Virus record (IMG/VR): IMGVR_UViG_3300042448_001281
Coordinates: 1-56,808 of that record
Reading direction: 5' to 3' (one strand)
Length of the DNA stretch: 56,808 nt
From: a virus
In this document: piece after piece, positions 32,022 to 40,851 of the stretch
Numbering within the stretch: the stretch's first letter is position 1
Layout: each line of letters opens with the position of its first letter
Position numbers and translations under genes: made by a program
Notes under the pieces: model-generated
Databases searched by the model: none
Told to the model about the DNA's origin: nothing
What the model saw: only the letters and a program-made list of their open reading frames with translations

Positions 32022-32383
32022 TGAAAACAAAAACATATTTTAGTGAGTTCCGTGGTGACATTGCTGTTGCTATTTTAGGTAAAGATGATTATCGATACGG
32101 AGTGATGAAACCTTTATTCGATATGTGTGGTTTTGGTTTTGCTGAAACAAGTTCGGGTTGTGTATTCATTGATGGTGAAGTAAAACTAACCAAAGATGAA
32201 TTGAAATGGGTAGAAGCACATGAAGTAGCACACATACTTTTAAAACACACAAAGGAAAGAAACGATAATGATGAAATTGCAGCTGATATGTTTGCAATTA
32301 TATTACTAAAAGATAAAGGATATACCAAAGCAGCACAATTGATAGAGGACAAATTTGAAGAAAGACATAAAAGAAAATTATAA
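32021..32383 (+). CDS. Zinc-metallopeptidase-like protein (HEVAH)
   Basis: E-A-H-E-V-A-H-I-L-L-K-H at residues 65-76 is an HExxH site, and D-E-I-A-A-D-M-F-A at 84-92 gives the third ligand expected for ImmA/IrrE-type peptidases. Length 120 aa is short for that family and no DNA-binding domain is attached. ImmA-type enzymes cut repressors; here that is inference. Confidence 0.65.
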   Translation: MKTKTYFSEFRGDIAVAILGKDDYRYGVMKPLFDMCGFGFAETSSGCVFIDGEVKLTKDELKWVEAHEVAHILLKHTKERNDNDEIAADMFAIILLKDKGYTKAAQLIEDKFEERHKRKL

Positions 32384-32386
32384 GTT

Positions 32387-32791
32387 ATGAATTACAATAT
32401 AATACTTTCAATAGTAATGGTATGTTTACCTTACGAAATGGAACGTGAAGAGTTACGAATCAATAAAATGATTGAAACGATTACTCCCGAAATAGTGACA
32501 CTAACCACATATAAAGCAAATGTAGGAGAAACCGATAGTACACCAAATATAACTGCGAGTGGTTTTAAAATTACTAACCCAAAGAAACATAGAATAATTG
32601 CAGTTAGTAGAGATTTAAAAAAGAAATACAAATTCGGACAAAAGATAAGAATAACAGGAGCCGGTAAATATGATGGCACGTATAGGGTACATGATGTAAT
32701 GAACAAACGATATAGAAATAGAATTGATATATTAATTGGAGATAAAGATAAACAAACTAAATTAAACAAAATTAAAATATATAAGATATGA
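32387..32791 (+). CDS. 3D-domain (DPBB) protein, likely cell-wall lytic
   Basis: A hydrophobic N-terminal segment (I-I-L-S-I-V-M-V-C-L) suggests export. From residue 36 the 3D domain is clear: L-T-T-Y-K-A-N, D-S-T-P-N-I-T-A-S-G-F, I-I-A-V-S-R-D-L, Y-R-V-H-D-V-M-N-K-R and R-I-D-I-L. The domain is a double-psi beta barrel with three Asp and is found in MltA-type lytic transglycosylases and RlpA-like proteins. It may help release at lysis or entry. Its stop overlaps the next gene's start. Confidence 0.75.
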   Translation: MNYNIILSIVMVCLPYEMEREELRINKMIETITPEIVTLTTYKANVGETDSTPNITASGFKITNPKKHRIIAVSRDLKKKYKFGQKIRITGAGKYDGTYRVHDVMNKRYRNRIDILIGDKDKQTKLNKIKIYKI

Positions 32792-33321
32792 GAAGGCCAG
32801 AAAATTTCCACAAAATAGATAATGAAAGTTTACCAATAGGTAGTCAAATAGTAAATATAGATGTAAGCAAAGAAGGGTTTTTTGTTATGAATAATGGGAT
32901 TGGTAATAGTTGGAATAATGTAGTTCTATTTGAAATGGATTGGGAAAACGAACAATACAATGTTAAGATATGTGTATTGGGTGAAGGAACGGATGGTTGG
33001 TATTTACATGAAAAACTGCCTATACCAAAATTTTTAATGAAAACCGTAAATGCATTTAAAGAATTTGTATATAGTAATATGATGGATGTGGTATCTAAGG
33101 TAGATTTAACTAACATAGAACCTGATATGGCAGGAATAACTAATGTAGATGTAGTAGAAGTTAAACATAATGTACAAAGTAGTTCAGGTCCTAATACAAC
33201 ATACGAAGTGACAGAAAATGTAGGTGGAATTTTTGATTTATGGAGTTGTAGTTGTCCTGCATTTATGTATAGTAAAGAAACACCACAAACGTGTAAACAT
33301 ATTAAATCAATTAAAAAATAA
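32788..33321 (+). CDS. SWIM zinc-finger protein
   Basis: The C-terminal C-S-C-P-A-F-M-Y-S-K-E-T-P-Q-T-C-K-H matches a SWIM finger. A related finger with the same W-S-C-S-C-P-A lead is in the 30551 protein, so these two are paralogues, with this N-terminus about 70 residues longer. The start overlaps the preceding stop. Confidence 0.8.
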   Translation: MRRPENFHKIDNESLPIGSQIVNIDVSKEGFFVMNNGIGNSWNNVVLFEMDWENEQYNVKICVLGEGTDGWYLHEKLPIPKFLMKTVNAFKEFVYSNMMDVVSKVDLTNIEPDMAGITNVDVVEVKHNVQSSSGPNTTYEVTENVGGIFDLWSCSCPAFMYSKETPQTCKHIKSIKK

Positions 33322-33325
33322 ACAT

Positions 33326-33598
33326 ATGAAACAATTTAAAGACTTGGAATTTAAACCACACCCAATGGCAGATGGATTGAATGGTATAATTAGCCGTATT
33401 GAATTTGATAATGGATTCGGTGCAAGTGTAGTAAAACATCAATACTCTTATGGTGGTGATAGAGGCTTATATGAATTAGCAGTATTGGATAGTAATGGTG
33501 AAGTGCATTATGATAATTCAGTTGCTAATGGTGATGTGATTGGTTATTTAAGACCTGAAGATGTGACAGATGTAATGGAAAAAATACAAAAATTGTAG
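33326..33598 (+). CDS. Hypothetical protein
   Basis: The start at 33326 is used because it follows the previous stop by 4 nt. 90 residues, with a G-F-G-A-S-V-V-K-H-Q-Y-S-Y-G-G-D-R-G-L-Y-E-L strand region. No family recognised. It ends the Gp88 operon before the next regulatory gap. Confidence 0.55.
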   Translation: MKQFKDLEFKPHPMADGLNGIISRIEFDNGFGASVVKHQYSYGGDRGLYELAVLDSNGEVHYDNSVANGDVIGYLRPEDVTDVMEKIQKL

Positions 33599-33636
33599 TG
33601 TTCATATATTAAATAATCATAATATATGGATAAAAG

Positions 33637-33745
33637 CATAACTCATTGATTATCAGCAAGTTATAAGTTGTTGGTTTTCAATGAGTTATAAATCTTTATG
33701 GCATTGGGTAATTATTAAGACGTAACTCGTTGATACTCAATAAAC
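33637..33745 (+). repeat. Palindromic repeat cluster D (three sites)
   Basis: Sites at 33637-33662 (core ATTGATTATCAGCAAGTTAT), 33664-33690 (core TTGGTTTTCAATGAGTTAT) and 33719-33745 (core GTTGATACTCAAT). Same order and spacing as cluster C. Confidence 0.8.
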
Positions 33746-33782
33746 AATCTTTATTTTAGGTAAAAATAGTTTAAAAAAGGCA

Positions 33783-33812
33783 TTGTTAGTCCAATAAAAA
33801 GTCGTATCTTTG
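33783..33812 (+). promoter_or_regulatory. Bacteroidota-type promoter linked to palindromes
   Basis: TTG at 33783-33785 and TATCTTTG at 33805-33812, spacing 19 nt. The leader ends in AAAAATTATAATATGAA. Confidence 0.85.
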
Positions 33813-33859
33813 ATTATTACCGACAGGATAAAACACGACACATAATAAAAAATTATAAT

Positions 33860-34273
33860 ATGAACTATTATCAAATTGTAGCATTTGCACAAACCTTAAA
33901 ATCTAAAAATATGAAAAGTAACAATGAGAATGCATTTATCAATGATGCGTATGATGAAGAAAGTAAATTACACATTGAGTTTATGAGTGAAGTGAAACGA
34001 CACGATTATTCTTATATGATGAGTGATGATGATAGAGTTTATAGAAACGGCCGTAGTGTTGAAAAACAAATTGAAGAAAAACTACACGCACTTATCAACA
34101 TATGTAAATATGATGCAAGTGATTTGTTGGATGAAGTTCTAACCAATGTAAAACAAGAATACAATGATAGGGATAGTAACGGAGATGATTTAACACATAG
34201 AGTAATTAAAGGTTGGTTCAAACCTTATACTGAAACTGAAAGAAAATTATTCACATTAAACAACGATAGATAA
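33860..34273 (+). CDS. Hypothetical protein
   Basis: 137 residues, acidic and helical (N-E-N-A-F-I-N-D-A-Y-D-E-E, then I-E-E-K-L-H-A-L-I-N-I). The start is supported by the leader conserved at three promoters; a second ATG at 33911 is possible. No family recognised. It is the first gene of the operon with DNA ligase, 1 nt ahead of it. Confidence 0.55.
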   Translation: MNYYQIVAFAQTLKSKNMKSNNENAFINDAYDEESKLHIEFMSEVKRHDYSYMMSDDDRVYRNGRSVEKQIEEKLHALINICKYDASDLLDEVLTNVKQEYNDRDSNGDDLTHRVIKGWFKPYTETERKLFTLNNDR

Positions 34274-34274
34274 T

Positions 34275-35384
34275 ATGAAACTAGATACAATATACAAAAA
34301 GACAAAGACAGGTGCAACGCAAGAATGGACAATTGAAGTAGTGGGTAACAAATACCGAACTCATAGTGGACAAGTTGGTGGTGCTATTACTACGAATGAA
34401 TGGACAATTTGTTATGGTAAGAATGTAGGTAGAGCAAACGAAACTACGGATAAAGAACAAACAATGGCAGAAGCCGTAGCAAAGAGAACAAAGAAGTTAG
34501 AGAGTGGTTACTTTGAGAATATCAAACACATTAACAAACAACAATACTTTGAACCAATGTTGGCAAGTAAGTGGGAAGATAGTAAAGATAAGATTACTTA
34601 CCCAATCTTTTCACAACCTAAGTTAGATGGTATTCGTTGTGTAGTGACAAAAGATGGTATGTTTAGTAGAAATGGTAAACCAATCATTTCAGCACCACAT
34701 ATTAGAAAGAGTTTGGATGATATATTTCAAGTATATCCTGAATTGATATTGGATGGTGAGTTATATGCTGACAAGTTCGCAAATGACTTTAATAAGATTG
34801 TATCGTTGGTAAAGAAAACTAAACCAAATGATACCGATTTGAAAGAAAGTAAAAAGAATATTCAGTATTGGATTTATGATTTACCTGATAACGATATACA
34901 ATTTGGTGAAAGATGTGAAAGATTAAATGAGTTGTTTGAAAATTACAATTCATTCAGTAAGCATTGTGTAGAAGTTGAAACTGAGATTTGTAATGATGAA
35001 GATGAAGTGATGGGGTTGTATGAGGAATATGTGGATAATGGATTTGAAGGTCAGATGTTACGATTGAATAAAGAGTATGAGAATAAGAGAAGTAAATCTT
35101 TAATGAAACATAAATCGTTTGTTGATGAAGAATATACTATTTTGGATATCGTAGAGGGTGAGGGTAATAGAACTGGAACGGCTGGTTATATGGTATTTGA
35201 AACGATTGAAGGTAAACGATTCAAATCAAATGTAAAAGGAACGTGGGATGAAACTGCCGAAATGTTAAAGAATAAAAAGAAACTAATAGGCAAGCAAGCA
35301 ACGATTAAGTATTTCAATCTAACACCAGATGGAATACCTCGTTTCCCATATGTAATTAATATTGATAGAAACGAATACGAATAA
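34275..35384 (+). CDS. ATP-dependent DNA ligase with WGR-like N-domain
   Basis: The adenylated Lys is K116 in Q-P-K-L-D-G-I-R (motif I). Motif III is L-D-G-E-L-Y near residue 155, motif IV is E-G-Q-M-L-R near 256, and motif V is S-L-M-K-H-K near 275. The OB domain follows (G-K-Q-A-T-I-K-Y-F-N-L). The first 75 residues (E-W-T-I-E-V-V-G-N-K-Y-R-T-H-S-G) resemble a WGR-like domain, which is unusual for a minimal phage ligase. It joins nicks in replication or repair. Total 369 aa. Confidence 0.88.
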   Translation: MKLDTIYKKTKTGATQEWTIEVVGNKYRTHSGQVGGAITTNEWTICYGKNVGRANETTDKEQTMAEAVAKRTKKLESGYFENIKHINKQQYFEPMLASKWEDSKDKITYPIFSQPKLDGIRCVVTKDGMFSRNGKPIISAPHIRKSLDDIFQVYPELILDGELYADKFANDFNKIVSLVKKTKPNDTDLKESKKNIQYWIYDLPDNDIQFGERCERLNELFENYNSFSKHCVEVETEICNDEDEVMGLYEEYVDNGFEGQMLRLNKEYENKRSKSLMKHKSFVDEEYTILDIVEGEGNRTGTAGYMVFETIEGKRFKSNVKGTWDETAEMLKNKKKLIGKQATIKYFNLTPDGIPRFPYVINIDRNEYE

Positions 35385-35385
35385 T

Positions 35386-35703
35386 ATGATAACGATAAAG
35401 AATATAGATAAAATAGTATCAATCAATTCACAAGATATTGAAGTGATGGATTGGAAACAAGAACCTGATTATTATCAATTTACATTTGAGCATGATAACA
35501 TACATTCAACAACTTTCGTAGCTAAAATGAATAGACATCATGATTGGGGTGATACCGATTCATATAGAATGAGATTATGGGATGGTATAAATAGTTCACC
35601 ATTAGAATATAATTTTGGATTGCATGATATAGAAAATCCATTCACATTACTCAACTACTTAAAAGATGTATTGTATGATTGGGATAATATAACAAACAAA
35701 TAA
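35386..35703 (+). CDS. M-x-I-K-N-I-D family protein (distant copy)
   Basis: Starts M-I-T-I-K-N-I-D-K-I, as do many small proteins at 46.6-51 kb. Later it has F-E-H-D-N and a C-terminal helix after T-L-L-N-Y-L-K-D-V-L. The start is the ATG at 35386, 1 nt after the ligase stop. Placed 11 kb away from the main array; function unknown. Confidence 0.6.
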   Translation: MITIKNIDKIVSINSQDIEVMDWKQEPDYYQFTFEHDNIHSTTFVAKMNRHHDWGDTDSYRMRLWDGINSSPLEYNFGLHDIENPFTLLNYLKDVLYDWDNITNK

Positions 35704-35706
35704 TTT

Positions 35707-36228
35707 ATGAGAGGTAAAGCAATATTCATAGACATAGATGGCCCATTATCGTGGGGTAATTGGGGAGATGGTAAAGTGAAAATAATGGAAGGAACGATGA
35801 ATGAGTTTACAATACCTTACGCATGGGACAGAGCCGATTGTGAAGCATTGAGTGAGATTATAAAACAAACTGATGCACAATTAGTAGTATCATCCGATTG
35901 GAGAAAACATTTTGGTTTTATTCAGTTGAGTATGATATTTGAACATTATGGTATTGGTAGGTGGAACTTATTGGATACTACAACAAACTTTAATCCTAAA
36001 AAGAAACTCAGTTCATCAATTCAATGGGATAGAGCATGTGAGATTGAAATGTGGGTTAAGTCATTCAAACCTACCAATTGGATTTCTATTGATGATATGC
36101 AATTAAACTTTGGATATAAGTCATTAGGTATTCCACAATGGAGACATGTACAAGTTGATGGTGATTTTGGATATGGTGGTAAGTTAAGAGATAAGGTTGA
36201 TGAATGTATAACAAAATTAAATAGATAA
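35707..36228 (+). CDS. HAD phosphatase of HAD-SAK type
   Basis: Motif I D-I-D-G-P at residues 9-13, then V-V-S-S-D-W-R-K near 60, a C-E-I-E-M-W-V-K region, and W-I-S-I-D-D near 130. This order fits HAD domains of Swiss Army Knife RNA-repair proteins (HAD_SAK). It may remove a phosphate from an RNA end. It sits behind a DNA ligase, which fits nucleic-acid repair, but no RNA ligase is visible. Confidence 0.65.
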   Translation: MRGKAIFIDIDGPLSWGNWGDGKVKIMEGTMNEFTIPYAWDRADCEALSEIIKQTDAQLVVSSDWRKHFGFIQLSMIFEHYGIGRWNLLDTTTNFNPKKKLSSSIQWDRACEIEMWVKSFKPTNWISIDDMQLNFGYKSLGIPQWRHVQVDGDFGYGGKLRDKVDECITKLNR

Positions 36229-36231
36229 CAA

Positions 36232-36582
36232 ATGAATTACAATAAAATAATAATCGGTATCTTATTTGGTATCTTAGGACAGATAGGAACGTTTCTACAA
36301 TTACAAGGTAGTTACAAATATGGGTGGCATGAAAAGTATCAATGGTTAGTTATATTAGCCAGTTTACCTTTAGGGTGGATTTACATACAAAGTGTAAATG
36401 GACTTATAGTAGGATTTGGTGGACAGATATGGCCTTCGCGTTTGTTAGGATTTGGTATTGGTGTAATTATATTTACATTGATGTCACACTTTCTATTCAA
36501 AGAACCATTAGGTATGAAGAACGCATTATGTTTAGGTTTGGGATTTGTTATAGTGGGTATTCAGTTATTTGTTAAAAATTAA
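36232..36582 (+). CDS. Small multi-pass membrane protein
   Basis: Four hydrophobic segments in 116 residues: I-I-I-G-I-L-F-G-I-L-G, W-L-V-I-L-A-S-L-P-L-G-W-I-Y, L-G-F-G-I-G-V-I-I-F-T-L-M and L-C-L-G-L-G-F-V-I-V-G. The last two recall small EamA/SMR-like transporters. No polar transport motif is seen. Confidence 0.55.
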   Translation: MNYNKIIIGILFGILGQIGTFLQLQGSYKYGWHEKYQWLVILASLPLGWIYIQSVNGLIVGFGGQIWPSRLLGFGIGVIIFTLMSHFLFKEPLGMKNALCLGLGFVIVGIQLFVKN

Positions 36583-36585
36583 GAT

Positions 36586-37860
36586 ATGAAAAAAATTATA
36601 TTAGGATTAATCGTAGTGACATTATTCGGATGTGAAAAAGTAGCACCTGGAACATATATGTTTCCTAGAAATAAAAAAGAAGATGTAGTTACACAACCAA
36701 TTCTACCTACAAATACTCAAATTGAAAAATTACCGAAAGGTTATTATTTTGGTAAATCATCATACGAATTGAGAGTTGCACAAACCTATATTAATATAGA
36801 TTCACTTAGAACTATATTTGGTATTAGAACTATTGGTGAATTTAAGGGTAATAATAATTTAGGATTCGTTTATGTTGATATGAACAACGATGGATTTGAA
36901 GATATATTTTATCCATATAGTACAGGTAGTGAAGTTAATTTAAAACCAGAGGTTTTTATTTATTATGGTAACACATATATTAGAGATAATAGTATGTTAC
37001 CAAATGATTATGTAGGAAATCAAAATACCAGAAAAACAATAGTGGGTGATTATAACAATGATAGTTTACCTGATTTGTTTTTAATTAATTCAGGATATGA
37101 AAATGTAAATACTCAACATTTTGCATTAGAAAAAAATACATTGTTATTAAGTGATAGAATTACAGGAAAATATAAGTTAGGTGATTTATCAATGTTAGGT
37201 AGAGATTTTTGGCATGGTGGTGCATCTGGCGATTTAAATGGTGATGGTAATATTGATATTGTAATAAGTTCAGGTAAACCTGTATTATTATTAGGAAATG
37301 GAAAAGGGGGATTTACAAAGCAAAATATAGATTTTAAAAATGATAATTTAGGTGCCTATATTACTATTGAAATAATGGATGTAGATAAAAACGGAACAAA
37401 TGATATTATAATGACCGGTGATGAAGGACAGAGAAATAATAATTCAATAGCAAAATCTACTATATTATTTAATAACAATTTATCATTTCAAAAAGTAGAT
37501 ATAACTGAACCAAATATATTAGGATGGAAATTGGTTATGGATATTGGATGTGAAGATATTGATAATGATGGTATTAAAGAAATATTTTTATGCAGAACGA
37601 GAGATAATACATCCGTTTGGTCTAATGGTTATTTAATTAACATTTATAAAAAAGTGGGAAATGGATATGAAGATGTTAGTGATAAATTTATAAAAAATAA
37701 TAGATTTGTTGCAGGAGATAGAAACTATGCTGGATTTTGGATATATCAAATGACTCTTAAAAAAGAAAAAGATGGATTATATTCAATTAATGCATATGTT
37801 AGTGATAAAAGTACAGTCCAATATTGGAAACAAAATAGTATAACAAAACAATTTGAATAA
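36586..37860 (+). CDS. Surface lipoprotein with FG-GAP/VCBS-type repeats
   Basis: The lipobox Cys is at residue 16 (V-T-L-F-G-C). At least five FG-GAP-type calcium loops are visible: D-M-N-N-D-G-F-E-D, D-Y-N-N-D-S-L-P-D, D-L-N-G-D-G-N-I-D, D-V-D-K-N-G-T-N-D and D-I-D-N-D-G-I-K-E, pointing to a beta-propeller. Such proteins bind ligands or cells at the outer surface of Bacteroidota. A phage copy could act in host surface change or adsorption control; this is inference. Confidence 0.75.
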   Translation: MKKIILGLIVVTLFGCEKVAPGTYMFPRNKKEDVVTQPILPTNTQIEKLPKGYYFGKSSYELRVAQTYINIDSLRTIFGIRTIGEFKGNNNLGFVYVDMNNDGFEDIFYPYSTGSEVNLKPEVFIYYGNTYIRDNSMLPNDYVGNQNTRKTIVGDYNNDSLPDLFLINSGYENVNTQHFALEKNTLLLSDRITGKYKLGDLSMLGRDFWHGGASGDLNGDGNIDIVISSGKPVLLLGNGKGGFTKQNIDFKNDNLGAYITIEIMDVDKNGTNDIIMTGDEGQRNNNSIAKSTILFNNNLSFQKVDITEPNILGWKLVMDIGCEDIDNDGIKEIFLCRTRDNTSVWSNGYLINIYKKVGNGYEDVSDKFIKNNRFVAGDRNYAGFWIYQMTLKKEKDGLYSINAYVSDKSTVQYWKQNSITKQFE

Positions 37861-38030
37861 TGAGCAGATACGATAGATTATTATTAGAACAAGCAAGAGA
37901 TTACTTTACTCGTAAACTTAAATTGTTAGAATCCTTAGATAAACATTTGACGGAAAAAGGTAACTTTACAAAAGGACAGCAAGATTTATTACGGAAACTT
38001 ACAAATGATAATACTTATTCAAAAAAGTAA
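37860..38030 (+). CDS. Hypothetical small helical protein (56 aa)
   Basis: The ATG overlaps the stop of the lipoprotein gene by one base. Helical and basic (R-Y-D-R-L-L-L-E-Q-A-R-D-Y-F). Function unknown. Confidence 0.5.
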   Translation: MSRYDRLLLEQARDYFTRKLKLLESLDKHLTEKGNFTKGQQDLLRKLTNDNTYSKK

Positions 38031-38035
38031 TACAT

Positions 38036-38233
38036 ATGAATTGGGAAAACAAATTAAAAGCAACTGGCTTCCTTTCACTTAAAAATAAAGATGGTGAAAC
38101 ATTTAGTTATATTAAATTAGATGATGCGGCAAAGATAGCTGAAATGGCTTATAACGAAGCATTGGATAAATTAAAAGAAATTTATAAAACTGAAGCAGAT
38201 ATAGTTGATACGATTAAAGATTTAAGATTGTAA
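38036..38233 (+). CDS. Hypothetical small protein (65 aa)
   Basis: Short strand region (F-L-S-L-K-N-K-D-G-E-T-F) then helices. No family recognised. It ends right at the start of the glycosyltransferase-like gene. Confidence 0.5.
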   Translation: MNWENKLKATGFLSLKNKDGETFSYIKLDDAAKIAEMAYNEALDKLKEIYKTEADIVDTIKDLRL

Positions 38234-39358
38234 ATGAAACTATTTTATTGTAATGGTTATGGTGATTTGGACTTTAGTAAGTTAGGATTTAACTTATACG
38301 ATATTAAGTTAAATGATTATGATTACATAAAAGATATTGAATCTGGTGATGTATTATTTATTAAATTAGATGATATTGATATACTAAATCAATTAGTAAA
38401 TCCTAAACTCAAAATTACTATATTTTTATTTATCAGTCATGAGTATTGTAATGAACATCGTAGGATTGATATAATTAAAAACAAAAATGCTAATCATTCA
38501 ATATGGTTCTTAACATCACATATAGATTTTTATTCTATTGATAATGATATGAGTTTAGAAGCTAAGATGTTTCCATTCAAAGAAGCATTTTCAGATAAAG
38601 CATATATCAATTCAATTAATAGAAATAGAAAATACAATTTTTTTAATCGTTCTATTAATCTACGCAGACTAAAGACATTTGAGATTCTAAAAAAGAAAAA
38701 TATAGAATTATTAGATTGTTATTTTACATTTGGAAACATTATCAAACACAATACATTTGGTGATATAGATACAATTAAAGATTTTGTAGAATTTAGAGAT
38801 AAAAAAAATAAATTGGGGATTGATGCAGATTTTATTTCAAAGTATAAGAATGAATTTAAGTTATACGAAAATAGAGAACAGGTTGAATTAGGAATTATAC
38901 AGGCATCACATTCAAACGATATGTATGATACTATAAATGAACAATCATTAGATTCATATGTATCAATGATAATTGAAAGTAGTGGTGATATGGATGATGA
39001 TTATAGATTGACGGAAAAAACATTAAGAGCTTGGTTATGTAAAAACATTTTCTTAACTTTACAATGTAAAGGATTTACCAAATTACTTAAACAAAATGGA
39101 ATAGAAACATTTGAAGATGTATTTGGTTTAGATGAAAATTGGGATGATTGTGAGGAATTAGAAAGAATAAATAAATTCATATCAGCTTTAGAATATATAA
39201 ATGGATTATCAATAGCTAAAATAGCAAGAATATACAATAAAAAAGATATAGAAGATAGAATAGATAAAAACTATAATTTTATTATGAATAGTTTTAATGA
39301 TGATACAATATTAGCTGAGTTAAAAAAGAAAATTGGTTATGAAAATAATGTTCATTAG
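38234..39358 (+). CDS. Glycosyltransferase-like protein (TEKTxRP family)
   Basis: The shared block is R-L-T-E-K-T-L-R-A-W-L-C-K-N-I-F-L-T-L. It also has L-R-R-L-K-T-F-E-I-L near residue 144, matching 24454. The first 60 residues are distinct. The 20-nt overlap with the phosphoesterase gene suggests coupling. Confidence 0.6.
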   Translation: MKLFYCNGYGDLDFSKLGFNLYDIKLNDYDYIKDIESGDVLFIKLDDIDILNQLVNPKLKITIFLFISHEYCNEHRRIDIIKNKNANHSIWFLTSHIDFYSIDNDMSLEAKMFPFKEAFSDKAYINSINRNRKYNFFNRSINLRRLKTFEILKKKNIELLDCYFTFGNIIKHNTFGDIDTIKDFVEFRDKKNKLGIDADFISKYKNEFKLYENREQVELGIIQASHSNDMYDTINEQSLDSYVSMIIESSGDMDDDYRLTEKTLRAWLCKNIFLTLQCKGFTKLLKQNGIETFEDVFGLDENWDDCEELERINKFISALEYINGLSIAKIARIYNKKDIEDRIDKNYNFIMNSFNDDTILAELKKKIGYENNVH

Positions 39359-40043
39359 TGACACACATGGTAGTCACGAGAAAATTGATAAATTATATGG
39401 TCAATTACCATATGTAGACATTATGATTCATAGTGGGGATTGTAGTAGATATGGTGAGTTTGCAGAAACCGATTTGTTTATGGATTGGTATTCAAAACAA
39501 AACGCTAAACATAAAGTATTGATAGCGGGTAATCATGATTTTGTATTTCAAAACAAAGAAAGAACAAAACAATTATTAGAATTAAACCCATCAGTTACTT
39601 ATTTAGAAGATGAGTATATTAATATTGATGGAATTGGTATATATGGTTCTCCATGGTCACCTATCTATGGTATGTGGGCATTTATGAAACATAGAAACAA
39701 TGATATGGATGAAGTGTGGAGGAAAGTTCCAACGGATGGTAGTATTGATATTTTAGCAACACATACACCTAGATATGGTAGATTGGATATTAGTGTAAGA
39801 GGTAATTATAATGTAGGGTGTGAGATGTTAGCAAATAGAATCAACGATATACACCCTAAGGTCCACGTATTTGGACACATACATGAATGTGGTGGAATGA
39901 TTAAGGAAGAAACCGAAGTACCGGTAAAAGGTATGGTAAGTTTGAATGCATCCCTATTAGATATTAGATACGAATTAGCTAATCCAATATGGATATGGGA
40001 CACTGAAACAAATGATTGGAGTTCAATAGAAATAAAAGAATAA
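39339..40043 (+). CDS. Calcineurin-like metallophosphoesterase
   Basis: The fold is clear: D-T-H-G, H-S-G-D-C, G-N-H-D, T-H-T-P and G-H-I-H, five metal-binding motifs of calcineurin-type phosphoesterases. The start at 39339 (M-K-I-M-F-I-S-D-T-H-G) is preferred over a TTG at 39333. The substrate is not readable. It shares an operon with sugar-related genes. Confidence 0.85.
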   Translation: MKIMFISDTHGSHEKIDKLYGQLPYVDIMIHSGDCSRYGEFAETDLFMDWYSKQNAKHKVLIAGNHDFVFQNKERTKQLLELNPSVTYLEDEYINIDGIGIYGSPWSPIYGMWAFMKHRNNDMDEVWRKVPTDGSIDILATHTPRYGRLDISVRGNYNVGCEMLANRINDIHPKVHVFGHIHECGGMIKEETEVPVKGMVSLNASLLDIRYELANPIWIWDTETNDWSSIEIKE

Positions 40044-40046
40044 GAT

Positions 40047-40199
40047 ATGATAATGAGTTATGTGATAGGAATCGGTTGCAGCTTTATACTGGCTGCAATC
40101 GTTTCATTTTTTTGGGTAAGAGGTATTGATAATATGAAAGAAAATCATCCTGATTATAAGGGTGAAGATTTTTTAAATTGGAGTGATGATGAAAAATAA
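40047..40199 (+). CDS. Small single-pass membrane protein (50 aa)
   Basis: One helix (Y-V-I-G-I-G-C-S-F-I-L-A-A-I-V-S-F-F-W-V) with a short acidic tail. It overlaps the next gene by 14 nt. Function unknown. Confidence 0.5.
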   Translation: MIMSYVIGIGCSFILAAIVSFFWVRGIDNMKENHPDYKGEDFLNWSDDEK

Positions 40200-40851
40200 A
40201 CTTTGGGTATTTGGATGTTCGTTATCAACTGGATTTAGAGGTGCAATAATGCCGTATGATGAAAAAGATACATGGGCAGGTAAATTGGCAAATAAATTAG
40301 GGTTAGAATTAGTTAATCAAGCACACGCCGGACAATGTAATTGGGTATCTATATTACAATTTATAGATAGAAGGGATGAAATCAAAAAAGGTGATATTGT
40401 GGTATTTGAATTTACTTTCTTTGATAGATTTAACATATATCCAACAAGAGCACAATGGGGTGATTTAGAACATTTTTTTATTAAACATCAACAATCTTTA
40501 GTTGATGCAAATAAAGAATTGAGAGATTTAAATTTTAAATGGTTTGGTAAACAAGTACATCAATGGTGTAATGATACTGAAATCCCAATTTACCTATGGT
40601 CAGTTGAAGGACAGACTCATATTGATTTTAAACGATACTTTGAAAAATATAGATTTATACCTGCTCCTAACTATACAATAGAATCACCAAACTTTTCATT
40701 TTATTATAAATGGCAAGATTTACATCCTGAACAATGGTGTTTAGAAGATGATAGACATTTTGGTGAATTAGGACATGAGAGAATGGCAAATCATTTATTT
40801 GATTGTATTAAAAATGATATACAATATACTTATAAGAAACCTGTTGTATGA
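40186..40851 (+). CDS. SGNH/GDSL-hydrolase-like protein
   Basis: Block I is F-G-C-S-L-S-T-G-F near the start. H-A-G-Q-C-N-W-V is the Gly/Asn block. I-V-V-F-E-F-T-F-F-D-R is the core strand, and D-D-R-H-F-G-E-L-G-H-E-R near the end holds the Asp/His pair. The start could be 40189. It is coupled to the HldE-like kinase by a 4-nt overlap, so sugar metabolism is a plausible setting. Confidence 0.7.
   Translation: MMKNKLWVFGCSLSTGFRGAIMPYDEKDTWAGKLANKLGLELVNQAHAGQCNWVSILQFIDRRDEIKKGDIVVFEFTFFDRFNIYPTRAQWGDLEHFFIKHQQSLVDANKELRDLNFKWFGKQVHQWCNDTEIPIYLWSVEGQTHIDFKRYFEKYRFIPAPNYTIESPNFSFYYKWQDLHPEQWCLEDDRHFGELGHERMANHLFDCIKNDIQYTYKKPVV

Larger units (their letters stand above)
33599..33859 (+). promoter_or_regulatory. 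Intergenic regulatory region before 33860 gene
   Basis: Three palindrome sites and one promoter, laid out like the gap at 25962-26238; both carry the GCATTGTTAGTC segment upstream of the -7 box. Confidence 0.8.
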
